Of a DNA stretch of 64,000 nt, positions 51,963 to 60,705 are shown piece by piece. Source of the DNA: JANQPA01 sp964548175. Lineage in GTDB: Bacteria > Bacteroidota > Bacteroidia > Chitinophagales > Saprospiraceae. The translations under genes and the position numbers were made by a program. Below the pieces are notes generated by a model. That model was not told the DNA's origin and searched no databases. It saw only the letters and a list, made by a program, of their open reading frames with translations. The stretch's first letter is position 1. Each line of letters starts with the position of its first letter. The DNA lies in NCBI GenBank assembly GCA_964548175.1, contig CAZJQS010000016.1:1-64000 (forward strand), written 5' to 3'.

Positions 51963-54059
51963 TTACGCACTCGTAGCATTCAGCTCTTTCGTTTTTTCGA
52001 TGTGCATGATGGTGCTTGCCAGTTTAGCTCCATTGGCCACTGCCTTTTGGATGGACGGCATTTCCTTGCCTGCAGCATCGCCGATGCGGTACACTTCATG
52101 AACCATCCCTTCCAGCGTTTTTAGTAATTCGCCGTTGGCTTTGTATTCGCTCATTACCATCACATCATGGGCAATCAGCTGCTTACTTACCCCTTCCTGG
52201 GTATGGAATTCAACACCTTCATCTGTAATTTTCAGTGACTGCACACTAGTATAAAGGTCTACACCTTTCTCCTGCAGCCAGGGCAGGAGTCTGACTAACC
52301 AGGCCAGCGGCATGCCGGCGCCCAGTTCTTTTTCTCTGCTAACCACTGTTACTTCGCGGCCTCTTTTGACCAGGAATTCGGCCGCCTCCAGGGCCGTGTA
52401 ATCATGGCCGATAATGATCACGGATTTACCGATAGGCAGGTAAATCTTCGACAGCTTGGACATAGCTTTGGAGCCCAACAGATGCAGGTATTTACCAGCT
52501 TTCTTCTTGAGGTCTTCGATGCTGAGCACGATGCTGTTGTCGATGCCTTCAATGTCCGGCATATCCGGGCATCCGCCGGTAGCCAGCACCACGATGTCCG
52601 GATGGTGTATTCTGATCAGTTCCTCGTCTACTTCCTGTCCTAAATGTACAGGCACATTCAGGCGGTGCAGCTCTTTTCGGAAATACCGGATGGCTTTCAT
52701 CAGGTTATCCGCCAGGCCTGCTCCTTTAATGAAAGCCGCCATAGGCATGAGGCCTCCCAGGTCGCTGGATTTGTCATAGATCTCTACATGATGACCGCTT
52801 AGGGCCAGCACGCGGGCGGCTTCCAGTCCGGCCGGGCCGGCGCCGACGATCAGGATGTTTTTGGGATGATGAGTAGGGGTGATGGCCAGTTCGGCTTCGT
52901 GCCCCAGAGAAGCATTAATCCGGCATTCTACAGGCTTAGCCAGCAGAATATTACTCAAACATACATTACAGCGGAGGCATTCGCGAATAATTTCGCGATT
53001 TTTGCCCATTAGTTTATTCGGCAGTTGCGGATCAACTAAAAACGGCCGTCCCAGGCAGACTAAATCCACCTGCTCTTTTTTGAGCAGTTCTTCCGCCGTT
53101 TCCACCTCCAGGTAACCGACTCCGGAGACCGGGATATTGACCTGACTTTTGATGTAAGCCGCATCTTCGGTCAGCACGCCATCAGGAATAGCGTTATAAA
53201 AGTCTTTTACTTCAGGTTTGACCTCAGGATAACCGACCAGTTCCGGTAAGGCGCAGAGGGCATAATCACCATAACCATATGCCGATACCTGGAGATAATC
53301 GGCGCCGGCTGCTTCGAACATCCCGGCAAAGGAAGCCGCTTCTTTTTTGGTCGTTCCCAACTCATGTCCCCACTCGCGGCCATTCATCCGTACCCCAATG
53401 ACGAAATCTTCGCCGCATAAGGCTCGCGCACGTCGCAATACTTCTACAGAAAAACGAGCCCTGTTTTCCAGTGAAGCGCAGCCGTATTCATCTGTCCTTT
53501 TATTTTGGATGCGGGACAGGAAAGCATTGATCAGGGCATAATGCGCCATATGGATCTCAGCGCCTTCAAAGCCGGCTTTCTTCACGCGGAGGGCTGCCTG
53601 TGCAAATTTTTCAATAAGCACCTTGATCTCTTCTTTAGTCAGTTCCCGTGAAACGGCAAAAGGAGGTTCAATCGGCGGATCCAGAGGCGAAGGAGCTACC
53701 GGCGCCGCCCCGTCAAAAGGAGCATGGGCCGGACCGGCATGAGTGATCTGAACAATAGCAGGCGTGTCATATTGATGAATGGCTTCCGCCAGTTTTTTTA
53801 GTCCCGGGATAAAACGATCCTCATCCAGCCGCAAGTGCCCTTTATTACTTGCCCCCAGCGGATAATCGCATACGCTTTCTTCCACGGTGATCAGGCCGAC
53901 GCCTCCCCTGGCTAATGCTTCATAAAATCCGGTCAGTCGGTCGGTGACTTCCCCTTCCGGAGTAGCAAAAACCGTCCACTGGGCGGCCTTGACCATTCGG
54001 TTCTTCAGACTAAGGTGTTTGAGTTGAAAAGGATGGAGCAAATGGTTATATGTTCTCAT
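51963..54059 (-). CDS. Old-Yellow-type FMN/Fe-S/FAD oxidoreductase (2,4-dienoyl-CoA reductase class)
   Basis: 698 residues. The N-terminal FMN TIM barrel begins with HLSLKNRMVKAAQWT and has the typical HIQ-like and GVRMNGREWG segments. The 4Fe-4S motif C-X2-C-X2-C-X11-C is clear in CLRCNVCLSNILLAKPVEC (about 320-338). The C-terminal domain binds FAD and NAD(P)H (NILIVGAGPAGLEAARVLALSG, then the second Rossmann site). The layout is that of 2,4-dienoyl-CoA reductase, trimethylamine dehydrogenase and related enzymes. Substrate unknown; fatty-acid or enal reduction is likely. Confidence 0.88.
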   Translation of the reverse strand: MRTYNHLLHPFQLKHLSLKNRMVKAAQWTVFATPEGEVTDRLTGFYEALARGGVGLITVEESVCDYPLGASNKGHLRLDEDRFIPGLKKLAEAIHQYDTPAIVQITHAGPAHAPFDGAAPVAPSPLDPPIEPPFAVSRELTKEEIKVLIEKFAQAALRVKKAGFEGAEIHMAHYALINAFLSRIQNKRTDEYGCASLENRARFSVEVLRRARALCGEDFVIGVRMNGREWGHELGTTKKEAASFAGMFEAAGADYLQVSAYGYGDYALCALPELVGYPEVKPEVKDFYNAIPDGVLTEDAAYIKSQVNIPVSGVGYLEVETAEELLKKEQVDLVCLGRPFLVDPQLPNKLMGKNREIIRECLRCNVCLSNILLAKPVECRINASLGHEAELAITPTHHPKNILIVGAGPAGLEAARVLALSGHHVEIYDKSSDLGGLMPMAAFIKGAGLADNLMKAIRYFRKELHRLNVPVHLGQEVDEELIRIHHPDIVVLATGGCPDMPDIEGIDNSIVLSIEDLKKKAGKYLHLLGSKAMSKLSKIYLPIGKSVIIIGHDYTALEAAEFLVKRGREVTVVSREKELGAGMPLAWLVRLLPWLQEKGVDLYTSVQSLKITDEGVEFHTQEGVSKQLIAHDVMVMSEYKANGELLKTLEGMVHEVYRIGDAAGKEMPSIQKAVANGAKLASTIMHIEKTKELNATSA

Positions 54060-54137
54060 ATCGGAAAGCTTTCATTTAACCCATTATTTAAAGCTTTCCT
54101 CATTTATTGTAAATGACTTTGGTCATTTTCGCCGACC

Positions 54138-54935
54138 TTAAAAAGGATTTCTTTTCGTTACCTGAATCCGGCTCAGAAAATACATCAATCCGAGCATTCC
54201 TCCCAATGCTACAAAAGTGTAAAAAGGAAGTAAAGGGTCATCGCCGGTTTGCGCCCTTCGAAGAGCGAGGGTATTAGTAACCAAAACCAGTCCGTAAGTA
54301 GCTCCCTTAACCAGCATAATGATGGTCAAAACATAACCCCAGGGTCTTTTTTTCCACAACCAACCAATTGCTAGTATGGACAAGGGAACGACTATTGAAA
54401 GGTCGAGTGCATAGACTACGCTGGTGGAATGCTCCGTAGTGATAATGATCTCGGGAGCCTGGCCGGTAAAAATGTATTGCGCCGCCGGAACCAGTTCGAC
54501 CATTAAAAGGATCAACACGATCAGCAGAAGATAAGGGATTACCCAACGAACCCTGTTGGTTTTCGCCTGAACAGCAAGCACCGGCATGTCAGACAAACCA
54601 TAGATCAGTGCAAAAACCGTTAGGGTGAAAATGGCCAGGTACAACAAAAATGCAGCGTTAAAAACGGCGCCGAAGAGGTAAAAGGCATAATTATACATCA
54701 GGTAGACCAATAAGCCCATCCAGAGCAGTTGTACTTTGACATTCCCTCTGCGGACCTGCCATAAACTGATGATCAATAAGGGCAGAACAACCCCTAAAGT
54801 AACAGCATCATTGGCCTTCCAGGCCGTTCTGACAAAAGCATTATCCTGGTATAGATCGGGATGAAAAAGGCCCAGCATAGTGGCCGCCAACGCAAGGAAA
54901 AAGCTGATCAAGGAAAGAACCCAACTCGTTTTCAT
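54138..54935 (-). CDS. Integral membrane protein (about 7-8 helices), unknown function
   Basis: 265 residues almost entirely hydrophobic segments, beginning WVLSLISFFLALAATMLGLF and ending YTFVALGGMLGLMYFLSRIQ. There is a charged loop (RRGNVKVQL) and no catalytic motif that I can name. It overlaps the previous gene (DUF6544) by four bases (54932-54935), so the two are translationally coupled and may form a complex. Confidence 0.75.
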   Translation of the reverse strand: MKTSWVLSLISFFLALAATMLGLFHPDLYQDNAFVRTAWKANDAVTLGVVLPLLIISLWQVRRGNVKVQLLWMGLLVYLMYNYAFYLFGAVFNAAFLLYLAIFTLTVFALIYGLSDMPVLAVQAKTNRVRWVIPYLLLIVLILLMVELVPAAQYIFTGQAPEIIITTEHSTSVVYALDLSIVVPLSILAIGWLWKKRPWGYVLTIIMLVKGATYGLVLVTNTLALRRAQTGDDPLLPFYTFVALGGMLGLMYFLSRIQVTKRNPF

Positions 54936-56023
54936 ATATCGCCGACATTGTATTCCAGATGTTGCAGATCGAATTTCCCGTAAGAGAATGCTCCTTCCGG
55001 ATAGTGCCAGACGGCCTCGCCGTAGTGCATCAGGTAATGGCCGTTGATGTATCCATAGTTGCTTATTGGGGTAGAAAAAGGATATTGTTTCATCTCATCC
55101 ACCGAATAGCGATCGTCGGAAATAAAATTGACGAGTTCGCCTTTTTCATTAAAGAATAGCGTGGCGGAAATGCTGATGTCATCAACGGTAAAGGTAGCTT
55201 TGGCGGTGGTGCTGTCGACTGACTCCCAGCTGATGCGGTCGTCGATGAGCGATGCCGGCGCCATCAGGCACATGTCGTTGAAAACGGTCACGGTTTCCGC
55301 CTTTAACATTTCGGGCCCCTTGAGGTTAACCACGGGGAATAAGGACAGCAATTTGATGGTCATTTTAGCCTCGCCGTCTTTGTAGCGGTGATAACCTACG
55401 ACAGGCAGCCCTTTTATTTTTGCTTTCATAAAAAACAAGCGCTCCGGTTTATCCAGGAAGGTATGCTGCTCTGCAGTGAAAGGAAACCAATCCTTCGTTC
55501 GGTCTCTCATCCGGCCTTCGAACTTGATCTTAAAGTTTTTCACCTTAGGCTGCCCGACGGCTTCCGACAATTGGATGTACTGCCGGACGGGAGCGGGCAG
55601 ATCCGCCAGATCCGCTTCGGTGAGTATTTCCTTTTCCTGAAGGTTTGTTCGATTGATGCCTTCCTCTGCATCTTTTCGGTAGCTGCGCTCAAAACTCATT
55701 TGACCTGTAGCAAAAATGGCCGCTACCAAGATGATCACATTAGCAATGGTCCCGAATTTAGCATCCTGCCAGCTCATAAAGATCAGGATCTGAGACAGCA
55801 GAATGGCGATGATGCTGATGACGGGCCAGAAGCGGTCATTGACTAGAAACAATATTGTGGCGACCAAAAACAAGACCATCGTCAATAGCCAGACGTTACC
55901 GGCTGGTCGTGAAATGGGCTTGGTCAGTTGTTCGATCTCGGCCAGTTGGTAGGCCTTGAAAAAGCCCATCAGGTGAATCAGACCGTGAATGACCAGGACA
56001 AAAAGAAACAGATAACGTAACAT
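54932..56023 (-). CDS. DUF6544-type membrane protein
   Basis: 363 residues. About four N-terminal membrane helices (RYLFLFVLVIHGLIHLMGFF, NVWLLTMVLFLVATILFLVN, FWPVISIIAILLSQILIFMSW, TIANVIILVAAIFATGQM) precede a soluble DUF6544 domain from about 135 that is rich in beta strands (LPAPVRQYIQLSEAVGQPKVKNFKIKFEGRMR ... YSVDEMKQYPFSTPISNYGYINGHYLMHYGEAVWHY). Family function unknown. It is the first gene of a likely five-gene - strand run (DUF6544, membrane protein, flavoenzyme, two CocE hydrolases). Confidence 0.82.
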   Translation of the reverse strand: MLRYLFLFVLVIHGLIHLMGFFKAYQLAEIEQLTKPISRPAGNVWLLTMVLFLVATILFLVNDRFWPVISIIAILLSQILIFMSWQDAKFGTIANVIILVAAIFATGQMSFERSYRKDAEEGINRTNLQEKEILTEADLADLPAPVRQYIQLSEAVGQPKVKNFKIKFEGRMRDRTKDWFPFTAEQHTFLDKPERLFFMKAKIKGLPVVGYHRYKDGEAKMTIKLLSLFPVVNLKGPEMLKAETVTVFNDMCLMAPASLIDDRISWESVDSTTAKATFTVDDISISATLFFNEKGELVNFISDDRYSVDEMKQYPFSTPISNYGYINGHYLMHYGEAVWHYPEGAFSYGKFDLQHLEYNVGDI

Positions 56024-56106
56024 GAAACGGTTCTTTATTTTTCAGGTAATGAGCCTTTTTCAAAAGAAAAATAAAATGAGATTGATCATAGTAGCATTGA
56101 TAATTG

Positions 56107-57738
56107 TCAGCGATTCTTATTTGATTTCGTCTTTGTGGTTGTCGTTTTCGTCTTTTTCGTTCTCGGCGGACTCGGGTTTACGGTTCTCGTCCGGGTTGAC
56201 TTATTTTTTTCCAGGATACTGCGATGTCTTTCCGCACCTTTTTTGACTGTTGGAATTTTGGTGCGCGGAATTTCAATCTTTTCTCGAGGCTCTGTTTTCT
56301 TAGGAACAACAGGGATTCTGGGGTTGACTTTGGTCGGATCGATCTTGCGATCTCGAGGCTGAATTTTGGTTTTATCATCCCGGGCGTCACCAGGCTGTGC
56401 CTCAGGACGAGTGGCGGATCTGGTTTTTTGAGTCACCTCGGACATAGCGCGGTATCGCTGGATATTCTTATCCTCGAATTCTCTTTGAGTCACCTGTTCT
56501 TGGGGATGTCGACGGTTATAAGAAGCCCGATCCGCTTCAAACTGACCGAACTCGCGAAAGCGCTGTTTTAGCTGCCCGTCATTACGTAGCCATTCATCCG
56601 TGACCACCGGATTTTCGTTTTTCCATACCGTCACTCCGGCTGTGATGCTACTGCCGTGCCGGCGGTGGGTATAGTAGTGTTGGGTAAAATGAGCGGACAG
56701 GTGTGACCAGCGGTAATGGTGATAGGGGTGGTAAAAATACCAGCGGGTGAAGTAGAAAGACGGCAGGTCCACGATAATCACCGTGCGTCCGGGGCCGTAA
56801 TAAAATCCCCAATCGTACCAATAAGGGTACATTCGCCATCTGGGGTAATAATACCAGCTGGGATAGCCGAACCAGTAGGGGTAATGATAATAATGATATT
56901 CATGCACTTCGCGGACTTCCGGTTCTTCGTAGTACACATCGTCAAAAGGCTGGTCGTAGTAATCCTCGTAATAATAATTATATTCATCCTTGAATTGCTC
57001 GGCGGAAGCTTCGAGTTGTTCCATAGCCTCCGGATCGTTTTCGAGGCTCGCTTTCCAATCTTGCAGTTCCTCTACCTGGCGGCGGGCCACTTGCAGGTTC
57101 AGGCTATCCGCCTTATGCAGCACCCACTGAGGATTTTGTTGGTACAGGTCACCGATCAGTATGGTCAGCTTGATGTTATCGCTCATGATGCTCAGCACTT
57201 CCGGCAAGGCCAACAGATGGCGGAGTGCTTGTTGAGTTTTGTAGGGGTAGTTTTGCGCAAGGGTCTCAAAGGCAGCTTCGGCATGGAGATTCAGCTTATG
57301 GATCTCTCTGAGTTCGTAGGCATGGTACCGAACTGCTTCTTCAGCCCGCTCATGGATAACCTCGGGATAATCCTGCAGCACTTGATTGATATGCTTTGAC
57401 GAAGCATCCGGCAAATTGGCCAGGCGTTCGATGAGATTGGGATAGCGGGTGAGGTCCCAGATCGTCTCCTGAGCCTCTTGCGGATATTTTTCCAATAAGG
57501 CCTGAAAACCTTTCTGCGACCTTTCCTGTATGCTTTCTATTTTTATGAGCGCCTCCGGATATTGAGAGGCTTCTAAAATGGCCAGTCGGGTTTCCTCCGG
57601 GTAGAGCACCAGGGCGTTGATGGCTTCCATCTCTTCGTCTTCTATTTCGGAAAGTAAGCCTCCTCCCGTCTGGCTCCAGCTAGTGCCGGCAGCCAAAAAG
57701 GCTAAAAGCAATAAGATATATTGAATGAACTTTTTCAT
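56107..57738 (-). CDS. DUF3300-like exported protein with aromatic-rich and basic tail
   Basis: 543 residues from ATG 57738 (MKKFIQYILLLLAFLAAGTSWSQ); a longer frame from 57813 overlaps the preceding gene and is rejected. The first 230 residues contain repeats of the type LYPEETRLAILEASQYPEAL, KYPQEAQETIWDLTRYPNLIERL, DYPEVIHERAEEAVRYHAYELR, about 36-40 residues each, resembling DUF3300. A Tyr/Trp/Pro/His-rich stretch (about 270-370) with runs of Tyr and His follows, and the last 120 residues are rich in Lys, Arg, Thr and Pro. Extreme composition makes domain calls uncertain. Function unknown. Confidence 0.75.
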   Translation of the reverse strand: MKKFIQYILLLLAFLAAGTSWSQTGGGLLSEIEDEEMEAINALVLYPEETRLAILEASQYPEALIKIESIQERSQKGFQALLEKYPQEAQETIWDLTRYPNLIERLANLPDASSKHINQVLQDYPEVIHERAEEAVRYHAYELREIHKLNLHAEAAFETLAQNYPYKTQQALRHLLALPEVLSIMSDNIKLTILIGDLYQQNPQWVLHKADSLNLQVARRQVEELQDWKASLENDPEAMEQLEASAEQFKDEYNYYYEDYYDQPFDDVYYEEPEVREVHEYHYYHYPYWFGYPSWYYYPRWRMYPYWYDWGFYYGPGRTVIIVDLPSFYFTRWYFYHPYHHYRWSHLSAHFTQHYYTHRRHGSSITAGVTVWKNENPVVTDEWLRNDGQLKQRFREFGQFEADRASYNRRHPQEQVTQREFEDKNIQRYRAMSEVTQKTRSATRPEAQPGDARDDKTKIQPRDRKIDPTKVNPRIPVVPKKTEPREKIEIPRTKIPTVKKGAERHRSILEKNKSTRTRTVNPSPPRTKKTKTTTTKTKSNKNR

Positions 57739-57799
57739 AACAGTCGATTTTGAGATAAAAAAATTTTTTGACGCTAGTCCGTGAACGTAACCAATCAGG

Positions 57800-58327
57800 T
57801 TATTGCGATGCATAATTTCTTTCCAATCTGGTATCTTCAGCGTATCGTTCGAACAGTTCTCTTACGACGGCTTTGATTCGCTCTTCAACCCCTTGCATAT
57901 CTTCACTAATGCGTCCGCGAGCGACTCCGTGCCAGACGACCAGGCGTTTCCTGCGGTCGATCAGGTCGATCACCAAGGCACCTTCCTGATAGGTATTTAC
58001 CCGGGTCCATCGGGGGTATCCCCAGCGTCCATAATAGTGGTTATAGGACCGCACGCTTTGTGTTTTAACAAAGAAAGCGACCAGCAGATCCGGTTGTCCT
58101 TCCAGTTGATAGCCCAGAAAATCCATTTCCCGATGAATGGCCCGTTCGATCCGTTGCTGGTTGATTGGGTTAATGCCCGGATGGAAGTCTTCTTTGTGTT
58201 GAAGCAACTGATACGTTTGATAATCTCTGAAATCCACTCCTCGCTCAAAATCACTCCTTATCTGGTAGGGTGCTGAACAGTTGGTTAAAAGGAAGGAAAT
58301 CAGGGCGATAAGCAATAGACATCTCAT
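57800..58327 (-). CDS. DUF4136-family lipoprotein
   Basis: 175 residues from ATG 58327, with lipobox LLTNCS near 17; an upstream start at 58375 adds a non-signal leader. The DUF4136 fold is shown by RSDFERGVDFRDYQTYQLL at the start, PDLLVAFFVKTQSV in the middle, and the terminal GALVIDLIDRRKRLVVWHGVARG with the two strands usual in this family. It is outer-membrane attached. The DUF3300-like gene follows on the same strand at 61 bases, so they are probably cotranscribed. Confidence 0.87.
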   Translation of the reverse strand: MRCLLLIALISFLLTNCSAPYQIRSDFERGVDFRDYQTYQLLQHKEDFHPGINPINQQRIERAIHREMDFLGYQLEGQPDLLVAFFVKTQSVRSYNHYYGRWGYPRWTRVNTYQEGALVIDLIDRRKRLVVWHGVARGRISEDMQGVEERIKAVVRELFERYAEDTRLERNYASQ

Positions 58328-58500
58328 GGCTTTCCTTTTTGGTGAAAAAACGGCTAGTGAGGTAAGTATCGGCAAGAAAACAGCCTTTTAAATATGGGCA
58401 AGTTGTTTCAGGTTGGATTCAAGATGAAAAAAAAGGAGCAGCTTTTCAATGATTATCATCACCTGGGGGTTGGGATTGGCTTTTGGGGGGTGCTTAGGTC

Positions 58501-58706
58501 TGCTTAGACCTCAGAGGTCTTAAAGACCTCTGAGGTTGGTAAAGTTTTCCACAGGACATAAGCGGACATCAATTACGAGGTCTGTGATTTTTTTAACACT
58601 ATGTAAAACATTGACATTCTATTATTTGCAGGCGAAAAATCAAGAAAATGTGGAAAACTTTCATTTTTAGACCTCTGAGGTCTTAAAGACCTCAGAGGTC
58701 TAAGCA
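58501..58706. repeat. Element C: 206-bp inverted-repeat element with nested palindromes
   Basis: The left end TGCTTAGACCTC... and its inverse at the right (58654-58706) are similar over about 50 bases, ending with GTTTTCCACA and TGTGGAAAAC. Each arm contains an internal palindrome built from AGACCTCAGAGGTCT and AGACCTCTGAGGTCT separated by TAA. A duplicate of the first bases (TGCTTAGGTC) lies just to the left. There is no ORF inside. It occupies the space between divergent genes. Confidence 0.75.
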
Positions 58707-58756
58707 AATTTTAATTAATTTTTTGTACTATTGATCATCACTAACCAAAAAGCATT

Positions 58757-60670
58757 ATGAGATACCTATTAATCTTTTTGCTGCTGACAATCAGCCTCAA
58801 CAGCTTCGCACAGCCAGCCTCCGGCAAGGCTTATGTCGAAGCCAACTACGATAAAGCCATTTACCAGATTCCAATGCGCGACGGGACCAAGCTCCACACC
58901 ATCGTCTATTCACCGAAGGATAAAAGCCGGCCATATCCCTTCCTGATGAAACGCACCTGCTATAGTATAGCTCCATATGGCGAAGAGGAGTATCCCGACC
59001 TGCTCGGCCCCTCGCCTTTCCTAATGAAGGAAAAATACATCTTCGTTTATCAGGATGTACGCGGCCGATGGATGTCCGAGGGATCCTTTGATAACATGCG
59101 CCCACACGTGCCTGGAAACGACCCGGATGACCCAAAGGGCATCGATGAAAGCTCCGACACCTACGACACCATAGATTGGCTACTGGAAAATATGGAGAAC
59201 CACAACGGACGTGTCGGCCAATGGGGCATTTCCTATCCTGGTTTCTATACCGCCGCCGCCCTGCCGGAAGCTCATCCCGCCCTAAAAGCTTCTTCACCAC
59301 AGGCGCCGATTGCCGATTTTTATTTTGACGACTTTCACCATATGGGCGCCTTTATCCAGGCTTACCTGCTGGCCTATCCCGTTTTTGGCGTACAAGCTGA
59401 AGAGCCCACCACCAAAAGCTGGTATGACAATGCCTGGGACAAATTCCAAACAGCCGGTAATCCCAATAATGCCTATGAATTCCACCTCGGCCTCGGGCCC
59501 CTGAAAAACATTACCGAAAACTTCTATGCCGATAACTTTTTTTGGCAACAAGTGGCCGAACATCCTAACTACGACGAGTTCTGGCAAAAGCGAAACCTCT
59601 TGCCCCATCTCGACGATGTCGACCATGCCGTCATGACCGTCGGCGGATGGTTTGACGCCGAGGACTTGTACGGCCCACTCAACATCTACAAGACACTGGA
59701 AAAGAACAATCCCGACATGAACAACACCATCGTCATGGGCCCCTGGAGCCACGGCGACTGGTCCAGGGAAACGGGCTACCAGGCCGTCAACCATATCTAT
59801 TTCGGCGACAGCATCTCCACCTGGTATCAGAAAAACGTCGAAATGCCGTTCTTCGAATTTCACCTCAAAGACGAGGGCCAGCCTAACCTACCGGAGGCTT
59901 ATATGTTCGACACCGGCATTAATGAGTGGAAAAGATTTGACATCTGGCCGCCTCAAAATACAGAACCGGTTACCCTTCGCTTTGCTGAAGGAGAACATCT
60001 GGTCATCAACGGTGAAGTCAACGAAAGGGCTACTTTTGACTACATCAGCGATCCTAACAAACCGGTGCCTTATCGCTCGGAAATCACCCCCACGCGCTTC
60101 ACTCCTCGTCCGTATATGACCGACGACCAGCGCCACGCTTCCATGCGCCCCGATGTGCTGACCTTTAAAACAGAGCCGCTGGAAGAGCCGCTGACTTTGG
60201 CCGGAGAGATCATGGCTAAGCTAAAGGTGGCCTTATCCACCACTGATGCAGACTTTGTCGTCAAACTTATTGATGTTTATCCTCCCAATGCTCAACCTAC
60301 GAAGGCAACGCCGGAACATATACAAATGGGGGGCTACCAGCAATTGGTCAGAGCAGAGGTATTCCGGGGTCGTTACCGCAACAGCTTCGCCCAACCTGAG
60401 CCCTTCACTCCCGGCGAGATCGAAGAAGTCAATTTCCCCCTGCAGGATATTCTGCATACATTCAAAGAGGGGCACCGTGTGATGATACAGATCCATAGCA
60501 CCTGGTATCCATACATCGACCGCAATCCGCAAAAATATGTCGACAATATCTTCGAGGCGGAAGAAGACGATTTTGTGAAATCTACCATACTCCTTTTTGG
60601 AGACAGCGAGGTGGTGATCGGAGAAAATGAAGGCATTGAGGATAAATTGAAAAGCTTTTACAGAAAATAA
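58757..60670 (+). CDS. CocE/NonD family hydrolase (X-Pro dipeptidyl-peptidase-like)
   Basis: 637 residues with signal peptide (about 1-19, SFAQ). The nucleophile serine lies in QWGISYPGFYTAAALPEAHPA; other family motifs are IFVYQDVRGRWMSEGSFDNMRP, TVGGWFDAEDLYGPLNIY and MGPWSHGDW. The C-terminal jelly-roll domain begins near 440 and includes VDVYP-like VKLIDVYPPNAQ and PFTPGEIEEVNFPLQDILHTFKEGHR. Among the three family members this one is closest to typical alpha-amino-acid ester hydrolases. It is exported, probably periplasmic. Confidence 0.88.
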   Translation: MRYLLIFLLLTISLNSFAQPASGKAYVEANYDKAIYQIPMRDGTKLHTIVYSPKDKSRPYPFLMKRTCYSIAPYGEEEYPDLLGPSPFLMKEKYIFVYQDVRGRWMSEGSFDNMRPHVPGNDPDDPKGIDESSDTYDTIDWLLENMENHNGRVGQWGISYPGFYTAAALPEAHPALKASSPQAPIADFYFDDFHHMGAFIQAYLLAYPVFGVQAEEPTTKSWYDNAWDKFQTAGNPNNAYEFHLGLGPLKNITENFYADNFFWQQVAEHPNYDEFWQKRNLLPHLDDVDHAVMTVGGWFDAEDLYGPLNIYKTLEKNNPDMNNTIVMGPWSHGDWSRETGYQAVNHIYFGDSISTWYQKNVEMPFFEFHLKDEGQPNLPEAYMFDTGINEWKRFDIWPPQNTEPVTLRFAEGEHLVINGEVNERATFDYISDPNKPVPYRSEITPTRFTPRPYMTDDQRHASMRPDVLTFKTEPLEEPLTLAGEIMAKLKVALSTTDADFVVKLIDVYPPNAQPTKATPEHIQMGGYQQLVRAEVFRGRYRNSFAQPEPFTPGEIEEVNFPLQDILHTFKEGHRVMIQIHSTWYPYIDRNPQKYVDNIFEAEEDDFVKSTILLFGDSEVVIGENEGIEDKLKSFYRK

Positions 60671-60705
60671 AAAAAGCATCCTCTCTTTTGGGAAGGTCTC
60701 ATAGT

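Noticed and set aside
56716..57399. 227-codon + strand frame opposite the DUF3300-like gene
   Set aside because: Arises from the biased Tyr/His composition of the real gene; sequence is low-complexity Ile/Val.
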